Positions 1 through 5,570 of a stretch of 13,242 bases of DNA are shown one piece after another (position 1 is the first letter of the stretch; the number at the start of each line of letters is the position of its first letter). Source of the stretch: Candidatus Daviesbacteria bacterium GW2011_GWA2_42_7 (lineage in GTDB: Bacteria; Patescibacteriota; Microgenomatia; Daviesbacterales; UBA10151); NCBI GenBank assembly GCA_000997105.1, contig LCEJ01000020.1:1-13242 (forward strand), in the 5' to 3' direction. A program made the position numbers and the translations under genes. The notes below the pieces were generated by a model that was not told the origin of the DNA, searched no databases, and saw only the letters and a list, made by a program, of their open reading frames with translations.

Positions 1-594
1 TGGCTGGGGCTCTCCTCTGAACAAAAATTTATTGGAAGAGGGGTGTCTTCCTGCGCAGTTTGTGATGGCCCATTTTTTAAAGATAAAAAGGTAATAGTTG
101 TTGGCGGGGGAGATACGGCGATGCGTGAGGCACAGCATATCAGTAAGTTTGCAAGTGAAGTAACTGTGGTCCACAGGAGGGATACCTTACGCGCCCAAGC
201 CTCTTTACTCGAACTGGTAAAAAGTAAACAAAATGTAAAATTTTTATTAAATTCCACTATAGAAGAGGTGTTGGGTGAGGACAAAGTGACAGGAGTGAAG
301 CTAAAAAATACCCAAAGTGGGGAGTTTAGCCAGATGGAGGTGGATGGAATATTCGTTTCTATTGGCCATAAACCGAACACGGAGTTTTTACAGGGCCAGG
401 TAGAGCTAAATGATAAAGGCTATATCGTGATCCACAATGAAACTAAAACTTCGGTGCCGGGAATTTTTGTGGCAGGGGATGTAGCCGATTATTGTTACCG
501 CCAGGCGGTGACTGCGGCCGGAGCGGGGTGTAAGGCAGCTCTAGATGCTGAGGAATATTTGGAAAAAATTAAACTACCCACTATTGGAAATTGA
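1..594 (+). CDS. trxB: Thioredoxin reductase, C-terminal part (5' end outside window)
   Basis: This flavoenzyme passes electrons from NADPH through FAD and a redox disulfide to thioredoxin in the cytoplasm. The reading frame is open from base 1, so the gene begins upstream; about 197 residues of a usual length near 310 are visible. The redox-active CAVCDG motif is at visible residues 18-23. The NADPH-binding GGGDTA follows about 20 residues later, and VVHRRD supplies the arginines that usually contact the NADPH 2'-phosphate. The C-terminal FAD motif (GIFVAGD, then a conserved QAVTAAGAG helix) is intact and the gene ends normally with TGA. A GTG at base 43 lies inside the conserved region just before the CAVC motif and is not the real start. 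No partner thioredoxin gene is in view. Identification is secure. Confidence 0.96.
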   Translation, partial: WLGLSSEQKFIGRGVSSCAVCDGPFFKDKKVIVVGGGDTAMREAQHISKFASEVTVVHRRDTLRAQASLLELVKSKQNVKFLLNSTIEEVLGEDKVTGVKLKNTQSGEFSQMEVDGIFVSIGHKPNTEFLQGQVELNDKGYIVIHNETKTSVPGIFVAGDVADYCYRQAVTAAGAGCKAALDAEEYLEKIKLPTIGN

Positions 595-616
595 TGGTAG
601 ATAGTAGATATTAGTA

Positions 617-622
617 TATAAT
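617..622 (+). promoter_or_regulatory. -10 element TATAAT for a probable leaderless transcript
   Basis: A perfect TATAAT ends 8 nt before the ATG at 631, so transcription would begin at or next to the start codon. No Shine-Dalgarno sequence lies in between. A -35 match is poor: TTGATG at 591-596 gives a 20-nt spacer. The same geometry recurs at 5385-5390, 7112-7117, 8060-8065 and 8307-8312. Confidence 0.6.
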
Positions 623-630
623 ATTCCCAT

Positions 631-963
631 ATGGCGACTGATAAGAGTACTGTAGAAGTACAACCCGGTGTAGACAATAATGCACATATTGAGGCTACAA
701 ATCAAAAGGTGGCTGAGGCGGTAAGTGCTATTTCCAGTACGCCTGTCCCATCTGCACAACTAACCCCTCCTGCCTTACAGCAACCTAATATACCTGAAGC
801 CTCGCCTGAGAGTTCAGGGATACAAATTGATTGGGGAGAACATGTAGATGCTGAAATGGGCAAGTCCCCGGTTTTAACTGAGCCAAATAAAGGCATATTA
901 GGTATTTTTAAGGATATGTTAAGAAAGAAAAATCCCGGTAAAGTTATTGAGCCGGAGAAATAG
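631..963 (+). CDS. Hypothetical protein, Pro/Ala/Ser-rich, with basic C-terminus
   Basis: This 110-aa protein is not recognised. Residues 1-75 are rich in Ala, Pro, Ser, Thr and Val with low-complexity character and are likely disordered. A short acidic segment (IDWGEHVDAEMG) follows, and the C-terminus is amphipathic and basic (GILGIFKDMLRKKNPGK). No signal peptide or membrane segment is seen. It ends 2 nt before the ATPase gene at 966 and shares its promoter, so it may be a partner or adaptor of that ATPase, with the basic tail as a possible contact surface; this is inference from position only. ATG 631 is chosen because a TATAAT lies 8 nt upstream and no ribosome binding site is present, which fits a leaderless first gene of an operon. 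Confidence 0.75.
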   Translation: MATDKSTVEVQPGVDNNAHIEATNQKVAEAVSAISSTPVPSAQLTPPALQQPNIPEASPESSGIQIDWGEHVDAEMGKSPVLTEPNKGILGIFKDMLRKKNPGKVIEPEK

Positions 964-965
964 TA

Positions 966-3314
966 ATGGAAGTCAACACAACTACAACTGCCGCCTCAGC
1001 TAACCCTTTAGGGTTAGTTATAACCCTTCTTTCGTGGGTAATTGCCCTCGCTTCTTTAGGGTTAGGGCTGGTTTTTTTTGGCCGATACTTATTACTTTGG
1101 TACCGCAACCGCGACCGGGAAAAATATTCCCTGGAGTCGGTTTTACTGCAGGTGAGTATCCCGCGGGATAACGAAATAAAAATTGATGCTGCTGAACAGA
1201 TGTTTTCTGCCCTTTATTCGGTCAAGAAAAACCCCGGACTTTTAAAGTTAAAACCCCAACCCCATATCTCCTTTGAGCTTGTAGCCTTGCATGAATCCAT
1301 CCGTTTTTTTGTCTCGGTCCATAAATCCTTACGTGATTTGGTAGAAAAGCAGATAAACGGGGCCTACCCGGATGCCAGTATAGCCGAAGTCCCCGAGTAT
1401 AATATCTTTTCCGAGTCCGGCCAGACCGCTTATGTCCGTTACCAACTCCGTTCTCCCGGCTACCTTCCAATCAAGACTTACCGGGATTTACCCACCGACC
1501 CGATGGCATCTTTAACCTCTGCACTTTCCAAGATGCAGCCGGAGGAGGGGGCAGTAGTACAGATGGTTTTATCGCCGGCCGATAATAAATGGAAAGATGC
1601 GGGTAAAAAGTGGCTCAAAAAGGAAAAAGACCCCGGCAAGCCCGATGCCCCGAAAGCCCCTCCCGATGCCAAACAGCTTGAGGCTGTGGATGGTAAAATA
1701 TCAAAGCCCGGTTTTAATGTGGCGGTCAGGGTCGTCACCTCCGCTGCCACCAAGGACGCAGCAAAAACACATCTTGCCAATATTAAGGCTGCCTTTGAGC
1801 AATTTTCGGGCCCTTACAACGGTTTCTCAGGGGCTAAGACCAGGTCGGAGAAAGGGTTTATGGTTGATTTTATCTACCGTTTTATGCCGATGTTCGCTTC
1901 CCTTCCGGTTCTAACCACTGATGAAATTGCCTCGATTTACCATCTTCCTAATAAATCGGTGACCACCCCCCATATTGTCTGGCTGCCTTCCCGCTCCGCC
2001 CCGGCTTCTGAGAAGATCCCGACCGAGGGGTTGTACCTTGGAAAGTCGGTTTTCCGGGGGATTGATCGTCCGGTCTATATTGGTGAGCAGGACAGGGAAA
2101 GGCATATGTATATCATCGGCCGTACCGGTACCGGTAAAACGACACTTTTAAAAACTTTAATGCTTCAGGATATCCTGGCCGGTAAAGGCCTGGCTTTTAT
2201 AGATCCGCACGGTGATGCGGCGGAGGAGATACTTTCCTTAATCCCGCCTGAGCGTGCCCAGGATGTCATTTATTTTGACCCGGGGGATACGACCAGGCCG
2301 TTTGCCATGAATATGTTGGATGCTACAACCGAAGATGAGAAGCATTTCGTGACGGCCAATATCTTAGGTCTAATGTATAAACTATTCGACCCAAACAAAA
2401 CCGGTATTATCGGGCCCAGATTTGAGCATGGTGTCAGGAATGCCATGCTAACTGTTATGTCCGTGCCGGGAAGTACATTCGTCGAAGTCATGCGGGTGAT
2501 GCAGGATCCGGAGTTTGTTAAAGAGCTTTTGCCTCATGTTACCGATCCGATGGTGCGCCGTTATTGGACCGACCAAATTGCCCATACCGCCGATTTCCAT
2601 AAATCCGAGGTTTTGGACTATACGGTTTCCAAGTTCGGGCGGTTTGTGACCAATAAAATGATGAGAAATATCATCGGGCAATCAAAATCATCTTTTGATA
2701 TGCGCCAGATTATGGACCAGGGGAAAATATTAATAGTTAACCTCTCGAAAGGTAGGATGGGGGAGGAGAATTCTAACTTTTTGGGGCTTATTTTAGTGCC
2801 GAGGATTTTGGCGGCAGCCATGGGGCGGGCTAATATCCCCGAAGAACAAAGACGCCCGTTTTACCTTTATGTTGATGAGTTTCAAAACTTTGCTACCGAC
2901 ACCTTTGCTACAATTTTGTCCGAGGCAAGAAAGTACAAGTTAAATTTAGTAGTGGCCAACCAGTTTATCGGCCAGATGGCAGACGACATTAAAAATGCGG
3001 TTTTTGGAAATGTCGGTACTATCATGTCTTACCGGGTTGGGGTAACTGATGCTAATTTTCTCCAGCATGAGTTTGCACCGACTTTTTCCGAGCAGGATTT
3101 GGTAAACATTGAGGCCTGGCATGTTTACGTTAAAACCCAGGTTAAAGGGGAGCCGGTGCCGCCATTTTCCATGAAGGTCAGTGTGGACCTTAACGCCTGG
3201 AATGCTATGAGACGGCCGGATATTGCCCAGGCAATAAAAGAGCTTTCAAGACTAACCTATGGGCGTGATATGGTAGAGGTTGAGACTGAGATATCAAGAA
3301 GGGCAAAACTTTAA
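966..3314 (+). CDS. Membrane-anchored TraD/VirD4-like ATPase (type IV secretion DNA-binding / DUF87 type)
   Basis: The 782-aa protein resembles coupling-type ATPases that hexamerise at the membrane and move DNA or protein substrates. Residues about 12-48 are strongly hydrophobic and form one or two membrane segments, followed by basic residues (YRNRDREKY). Residues about 60-350 are a large domain without a motif I recognise. The RecA-like motor begins near 355: Walker A GRTGTGKT is at 385-392, IDPHGD follows about 35 residues later, and Walker B (YLYVDEF, acidic pair D637-E638) comes before an ARKYKLNLVVANQ segment like the sensor region of TraD/TraG proteins. The GGAG at 954-957, 8 nt before the ATG, is a good Shine-Dalgarno. 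No other secretion genes are nearby, so conjugation is not implied; proteins of this type are widespread in Patescibacteria and their substrate is unknown. ATPase class is secure, the exact role is not. Confidence 0.88.
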   Translation: MEVNTTTTAASANPLGLVITLLSWVIALASLGLGLVFFGRYLLLWYRNRDREKYSLESVLLQVSIPRDNEIKIDAAEQMFSALYSVKKNPGLLKLKPQPHISFELVALHESIRFFVSVHKSLRDLVEKQINGAYPDASIAEVPEYNIFSESGQTAYVRYQLRSPGYLPIKTYRDLPTDPMASLTSALSKMQPEEGAVVQMVLSPADNKWKDAGKKWLKKEKDPGKPDAPKAPPDAKQLEAVDGKISKPGFNVAVRVVTSAATKDAAKTHLANIKAAFEQFSGPYNGFSGAKTRSEKGFMVDFIYRFMPMFASLPVLTTDEIASIYHLPNKSVTTPHIVWLPSRSAPASEKIPTEGLYLGKSVFRGIDRPVYIGEQDRERHMYIIGRTGTGKTTLLKTLMLQDILAGKGLAFIDPHGDAAEEILSLIPPERAQDVIYFDPGDTTRPFAMNMLDATTEDEKHFVTANILGLMYKLFDPNKTGIIGPRFEHGVRNAMLTVMSVPGSTFVEVMRVMQDPEFVKELLPHVTDPMVRRYWTDQIAHTADFHKSEVLDYTVSKFGRFVTNKMMRNIIGQSKSSFDMRQIMDQGKILIVNLSKGRMGEENSNFLGLILVPRILAAAMGRANIPEEQRRPFYLYVDEFQNFATDTFATILSEARKYKLNLVVANQFIGQMADDIKNAVFGNVGTIMSYRVGVTDANFLQHEFAPTFSEQDLVNIEAWHVYVKTQVKGEPVPPFSMKVSVDLNAWNAMRRPDIAQAIKELSRLTYGRDMVEVETEISRRAKL

Positions 3315-3331
3315 ATGGTTATTGGTTGATG

Positions 3332-3378
3332 GTTCATGGTTCATAGGGGGAATCTTTTTGTATCCATGAACTATGAAC
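3332..3378. repeat. Inverted repeat, 13-nt arms
   Basis: GTTCATGGTTCAT (3332-3344) pairs with ATGAACTATGAAC (3366-3378) at every position, counting one G-T wobble, around a 21-nt loop. It fills the gap between the ATPase gene and the DUF2905 gene. There is no T-tract after the second arm, so it is not a standard intrinsic terminator. Each arm is itself a near-tandem GTTCAT repeat. It could be a dispersed intergenic repeat or a folding RNA 3' end. Confidence 0.6.
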
Positions 3379-3390
3379 TCGTAACTAGAT

Positions 3391-3594
3391 ATGCAAGACC
3401 TTAGCAGATCATTCTATACCCTGGCATTTGTGTTTCTAATTTTGGGGTTAATCTTAAACCTTTACCCTAACCTGCCTCGGATACCGGGGGATATTAATAT
3501 TAATAAGCCGGGTATTAAAATATACATCCCGGTTGTTTCTTCAATAATTGTGTCTATTCTTCTCACCTTCTTACTTAATTCTTTAAGAAAGTGA
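3391..3594 (+). CDS. DUF2905 family small membrane protein
   Basis: The 67-aa protein has two hydrophobic segments (about residues 8-26 and 46-63) separated by a short conserved loop, NLPRIPGDININKPGIKIYIP. That loop, with LPRxPGDI and a following PG, is the hallmark of the DUF2905 family of about 70-aa inner-membrane proteins found in many bacteria. Its function is unknown. The length is normal and the C-terminus is basic. There is no clear Shine-Dalgarno before ATG 3391. The gene stands alone between an inverted repeat and tRNA-Ile. Confidence 0.8.
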   Translation: MQDLSRSFYTLAFVFLILGLILNLYPNLPRIPGDININKPGIKIYIPVVSSIIVSILLTFLLNSLRK

Positions 3595-3604
3595 TCTTGT
3601 TTTG

Positions 3605-3613
3605 TGCTAAAAT
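3605..3613 (+). promoter_or_regulatory. Extended -10 (TGC-TAAAAT) for tRNA-Ile
   Basis: TAAAAT (3608-3613) preceded by TGC (3605-3607) forms an extended -10 element 10 nt before the mature tRNA 5' end. No good -35 is visible. The transcript would continue into the gene at 3714. Confidence 0.5.
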
Positions 3614-3623
3614 ACACCTGCAG

Positions 3624-3698
3624 GGGCGGATGGCGCAATGGTAGCGCGAATCTCTTATACAGATTTGGTTCCTGGTTCGAGTCCAGGTCCGCCCACCA
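3624..3698 (+). tRNA. tRNA-Ile (anticodon UAU)
   Basis: A complete cloverleaf of 75 nt with encoded CCA. Acceptor GGGCGGA/TCCGCCC (3624-3630/3688-3694) is fully paired. D stem GCGC/GCGC encloses a 7-nt loop. Anticodon stem AATCT/AGATT encloses loop CTTATAC, placing TAT at 3656-3658. T stem CCTGG/CCAGG has loop TTCGAGT, and the discriminator is A. The anticodon reads AUA. Most bacteria read AUA with a CAU tRNA modified to lysidine, so a genuine UAU tRNA is notable. The CCA is followed after one A by a strong Shine-Dalgarno for the gene at 3714, so tRNA 3' processing would free that mRNA. Confidence 0.92.
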
Positions 3699-3713
3699 AA
3701 GGAGGTGATAAAT

Positions 3714-3959
3714 TTGGATCCGATTGGTAAAGTTGTACACTACTACGACCATCTTGGGGTGGCCATTGTTGATTTGGAAAAGGGAGGGTTAAAGGTGGGG
3801 CAAAGTGTTAAATTCCAGCATGGGGAAGATGAGTTTACCCAGGCCATTGACTCCCTGCAAGTTGACCATAAACAAGTAGAAGAGGTCAAAGCAGGGGATT
3901 CTTTTGGCCTTAAAGTTGATAAACCAACAAAGGTAGGGACTTTGGTTTTTGCAGCCTGA
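3714..3959 (+). CDS. EF-Tu domain-2-like protein (translation elongation factor-like)
   Basis: An 81-aa beta-rich protein corresponding to the domain-2 barrel of translational GTPases without the GTPase domain. The pattern KVVHYYDHLGVAIVDL, LKVGQSVKF, then IDSLQVDHKQVEEVKAGDSFGLKV matches the stand-alone translation elongation factor-like proteins found in archaea and Patescibacteria. Their exact role is unknown, but the fold binds RNA or ribosomal partners in EF-Tu relatives. TTG 3714 is chosen as start because AGGAGG at 3700-3705 lies 8 nt upstream; the in-frame GTG at 3705 overlaps that Shine-Dalgarno and is rejected. The gene follows tRNA-Ile and probably shares its transcript. It converges on the recombinase gene with only 3 nt between stop codons. 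Confidence 0.85.
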   Translation: MDPIGKVVHYYDHLGVAIVDLEKGGLKVGQSVKFQHGEDEFTQAIDSLQVDHKQVEEVKAGDSFGLKVDKPTKVGTLVFAA

Positions 3960-3962
3960 AGA

Positions 3963-4832
3963 TTAAAGTTCTTCCAATTTTATCTTGTCTTCTGAGGTGC
4001 GGGCGGGGACGTATTGAAGATATTTTTCGGTAGTGGAAACCCTTTTATGGCCGGCCAGTTTGGACACTACCACTAAAGATAACCCTGACTGAAGCTGGTG
4101 GGCAACCCAGGTATGCCGAAGGTCGTTTACCTTGGCTCCTTTTATGCCTGCCAACCTGAAATACCTGTCAATGGCGGTGCGGATATTCCGCACCAAAAGA
4201 GGCCTGCCTGTTTTTGTTACAAAAAGGGATTTGCTTTGGGTTTTAGGTCTGATCTCTATATATTTCTTCAAAGATTCCACAACAGGTTTAGTTAAAGGGA
4301 TTGTCCTTTCAACAGTGCCTTCCTGTGGCCGGATGTGGACATTATGGTTGTCTCCTTCCAACACAACATCTTCCACATAGATTTTTGACAGCTCTCCGAT
4401 ACGTACACCGGCTTGCAGCAAAAGCTCAATTACAGCGGACATCCGGATATCACCCCTTGCGGCATCACGGAGTGCCCGGTATTCCATTTTGGATAAAATT
4501 CTCGGGGGTTTTGTTTCAAAAGAGGGGTGTTCCAAAGAGGTGGCAGGGTCGGCGCTGATTAGTCCGGATAACTTTAAGAACTTGAAAAATGTTTTTGTGG
4601 AGTTGGTTTTTCGGGAGATTGACTTGGCAGTATAGCCTTCCTTAGCTAATTTTCCCATAAAGGAGTTAAGGCTTTCTGTGGTAGCCTCGGTTGGATCTGT
4701 AATTTTGTCCTTAGATAAAAAATCCACCAGTTGCTCGATATCTTTACTGTAGGCTAAGATAGTAGCAGAGGAGCGGCTGCGCCCTTTTAGGTGACCGATA
4801 AATTGTTGTCTTGCGTCTTGCAAGGTGACCAT
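3963..4832 (-). CDS. Xer-type tyrosine recombinase, atypical active site
   Basis: The 289-aa protein has the two-domain plan of XerC/XerD: an N-terminal SAM-like DNA-binding domain (residues about 5-90) and a C-terminal catalytic domain (about 110-280). Arg144 (AGVRIGEL), Arg239 (NDLRHT), His262 (AGH) and the nucleophile Tyr271 (STTEKY) are in place. Two catalytic positions look changed: where family members have His in HxxR this protein has Asn236, and the usual Lys of the beta-hairpin aligns with Val174 (EGTVER). Asn is tolerated at the His position in some family members, so activity is possible. It could act in chromosome dimer resolution or as the integrase of a small element; no att direct repeats were found around it. 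The start has no Shine-Dalgarno; TG-T-TACTAT lies 10 nt upstream. It is divergent from the gene at 4883. Confidence 0.88.
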   Translation of the reverse strand: MVTLQDARQQFIGHLKGRSRSSATILAYSKDIEQLVDFLSKDKITDPTEATTESLNSFMGKLAKEGYTAKSISRKTNSTKTFFKFLKLSGLISADPATSLEHPSFETKPPRILSKMEYRALRDAARGDIRMSAVIELLLQAGVRIGELSKIYVEDVVLEGDNHNVHIRPQEGTVERTIPLTKPVVESLKKYIEIRPKTQSKSLFVTKTGRPLLVRNIRTAIDRYFRLAGIKGAKVNDLRHTWVAHQLQSGLSLVVVSKLAGHKRVSTTEKYLQYVPARTSEDKIKLEEL

Positions 4833-4882
4833 AACGGAGGTAATAGTAACATACTACAGGCTTGATGTAAAGTAGGAAAATT

Positions 4883-5119
4883 ATGATTAAAAAAATTATA
4901 TTTGTGCTTGGGGTAATCCTGGTCAAGAAGCTGGTGGAGGTTGGGTCGCTTCAATTTATAGAACAACAGGCAAGGGATAAACTTAGCCTGGCCAGGCCGG
5001 GAGAAACTATTATGGTTATTCCCCAAAGTGAGATAGATAAGGTTTTAGGTGCCCAAAAAGAGGTACAAAAGATAGTTGAACCCTACTGGCAAGGCTGGTT
5101 AAGGTTATTTTGGAGATAA
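4883..5119 (+). CDS. Shortened FtsB/DivIC-like septum formation protein
   Basis: The 78-aa product matches the ends of Patescibacterial septum-formation-initiator proteins, which are bitopic division proteins with a periplasmic coiled coil. The N-terminus (MIKKIIFVLGVILV) resembles the start of the membrane helix. FIEQQARDKLSLARPGE (residues 24-40) is the signature that follows the coiled coil, and the tail VEPYWQGWLRLFW is also typical. What lies between is missing: the helix has only about 10 hydrophobic residues before KKLVEVGS, and almost all the coiled coil is absent, suggesting an in-frame internal deletion of roughly 30-40 codons. It may be a non-functional relic. The start follows GTAGGA and is plausible. 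It converges with the GIY-YIG gene at 5132. Confidence 0.65.
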   Translation: MIKKIIFVLGVILVKKLVEVGSLQFIEQQARDKLSLARPGETIMVIPQSEIDKVLGAQKEVQKIVEPYWQGWLRLFWR

Positions 5120-5131
5120 TTTGGTGTTAGA

Positions 5132-5377
5132 TTAAACTTGCAGGCTTAAAATTTTGATTTTCTTTTCTCTGCTCCAACCTTTGATTTGCCTCTCCCTTTT
5201 AAGAGCTTCAGATTGGGTAGGGAGTTGTTCAGAATAAATCAGCTTTATTGGTTTGTGCGAGCGGGTATAATGGCCGCCCTTGCCGTTTTTATGATCAGAA
5301 AAACGTTGCTCTATATTATTTGAGTAGCCTGTATAAAGACTCCCATCTTCACAGAGAAGTATATAAACACACCACAT
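5132..5377 (-). CDS. GIY-YIG nuclease-domain protein (UPF0213/YhbQ-like)
   Basis: The 81-aa protein is a single GIY-YIG domain. VYIL (4-7) and LYTGYS (14-19) are the two signature strands, Arg25 (EQRFSDH) is the catalytic arginine, and the glutamate in KRERQIKGW (about residue 62) is the expected metal ligand. This family cuts DNA; small stand-alone members are common and their cellular role, possibly repair, is not settled. It lies about 190 nt downstream of the intron-split tRNA-fMet on the same strand, with a REP-like repeat cluster between. The start has no Shine-Dalgarno, but TATAAT ends 7 nt before the ATG, so the mRNA is probably leaderless. Confidence 0.88.
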   Translation of the reverse strand: MWCVYILLCEDGSLYTGYSNNIEQRFSDHKNGKGGHYTRSHKPIKLIYSEQLPTQSEALKRERQIKGWSREKKIKILSLQV

Positions 5378-5384
5378 TGGGGAT

Positions 5385-5390
5385 ATTATA
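5385..5390 (-). promoter_or_regulatory. -10 element TATAAT for leaderless GIY-YIG transcript
   Basis: On the minus strand a perfect TATAAT ends 7 nt before the ATG at 5377, putting the transcription start at the start codon. It sits between the gene and the REP-like repeat cluster. Confidence 0.6.
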
Positions 5391-5395
5391 GCCCG

Positions 5396-5570
5396 TTCGA
5401 CACTTCGCTTACGCTCAGTACTCAGGGCACTTCAGCTTCAAGAGCCTGCACTGAGTTTATCGAAGTGCTTCGGCAAGCTCAGCACCATTCGCCGCGCTCA
5501 TAAACAACCTCAACTTAAAATCGAAGTGCTTGCCATGAGCAAGCCTGAGCGCAAGCGAAGGCGCGTCGAA
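5396..5570. repeat. Cluster of REP-like palindromic repeats (TTCGAC...CTCAG type)
   Basis: The cluster has at least three related parts. TTCGACACTTCGCTTACGCTCAG-type sequence lies at 5396-5418. CTGAGTTTATCGAAG (5451-5465) and CTTCGGCAAGCTCAG (5468-5482) form a 15-bp imperfect hairpin with a 2-nt tip. The segment 5545-5570 is an inverted copy of the first part with a 3-nt insertion. CTTGC/GCAAG at 5529-5543 forms another small hairpin. No coding frame is convincing here. The last part runs directly into the tRNA-fMet 3' CCA, so tRNA transcripts would read into it and it may help terminate or protect RNA ends. Confidence 0.75.

Noticed and set aside
3705..3713. GTG start three codons upstream for the EF-Tu domain-2-like gene
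   Set aside because: The GTG is part of the AGGAGGTG Shine-Dalgarno itself; TTG 3714 has ideal spacing.
3462..3752. Minus-strand 96-codon open frame with WWADLDSNQEPNLYKRFALPLRHPP
   Set aside because: This is the antisense translation of the tRNA-Ile gene, a well-known false protein in annotations, and it also overlaps the DUF2905 gene.
4744..5026. Minus-strand open frames across the intergenic region and the FtsB-like gene
   Set aside because: Low-complexity translations antisense to genes with recognisable signatures.
5396..5570. Repeat cluster considered as a CRISPR array
   Set aside because: Units are diverged palindromes of different lengths without regular spacers, and no cas genes are present.
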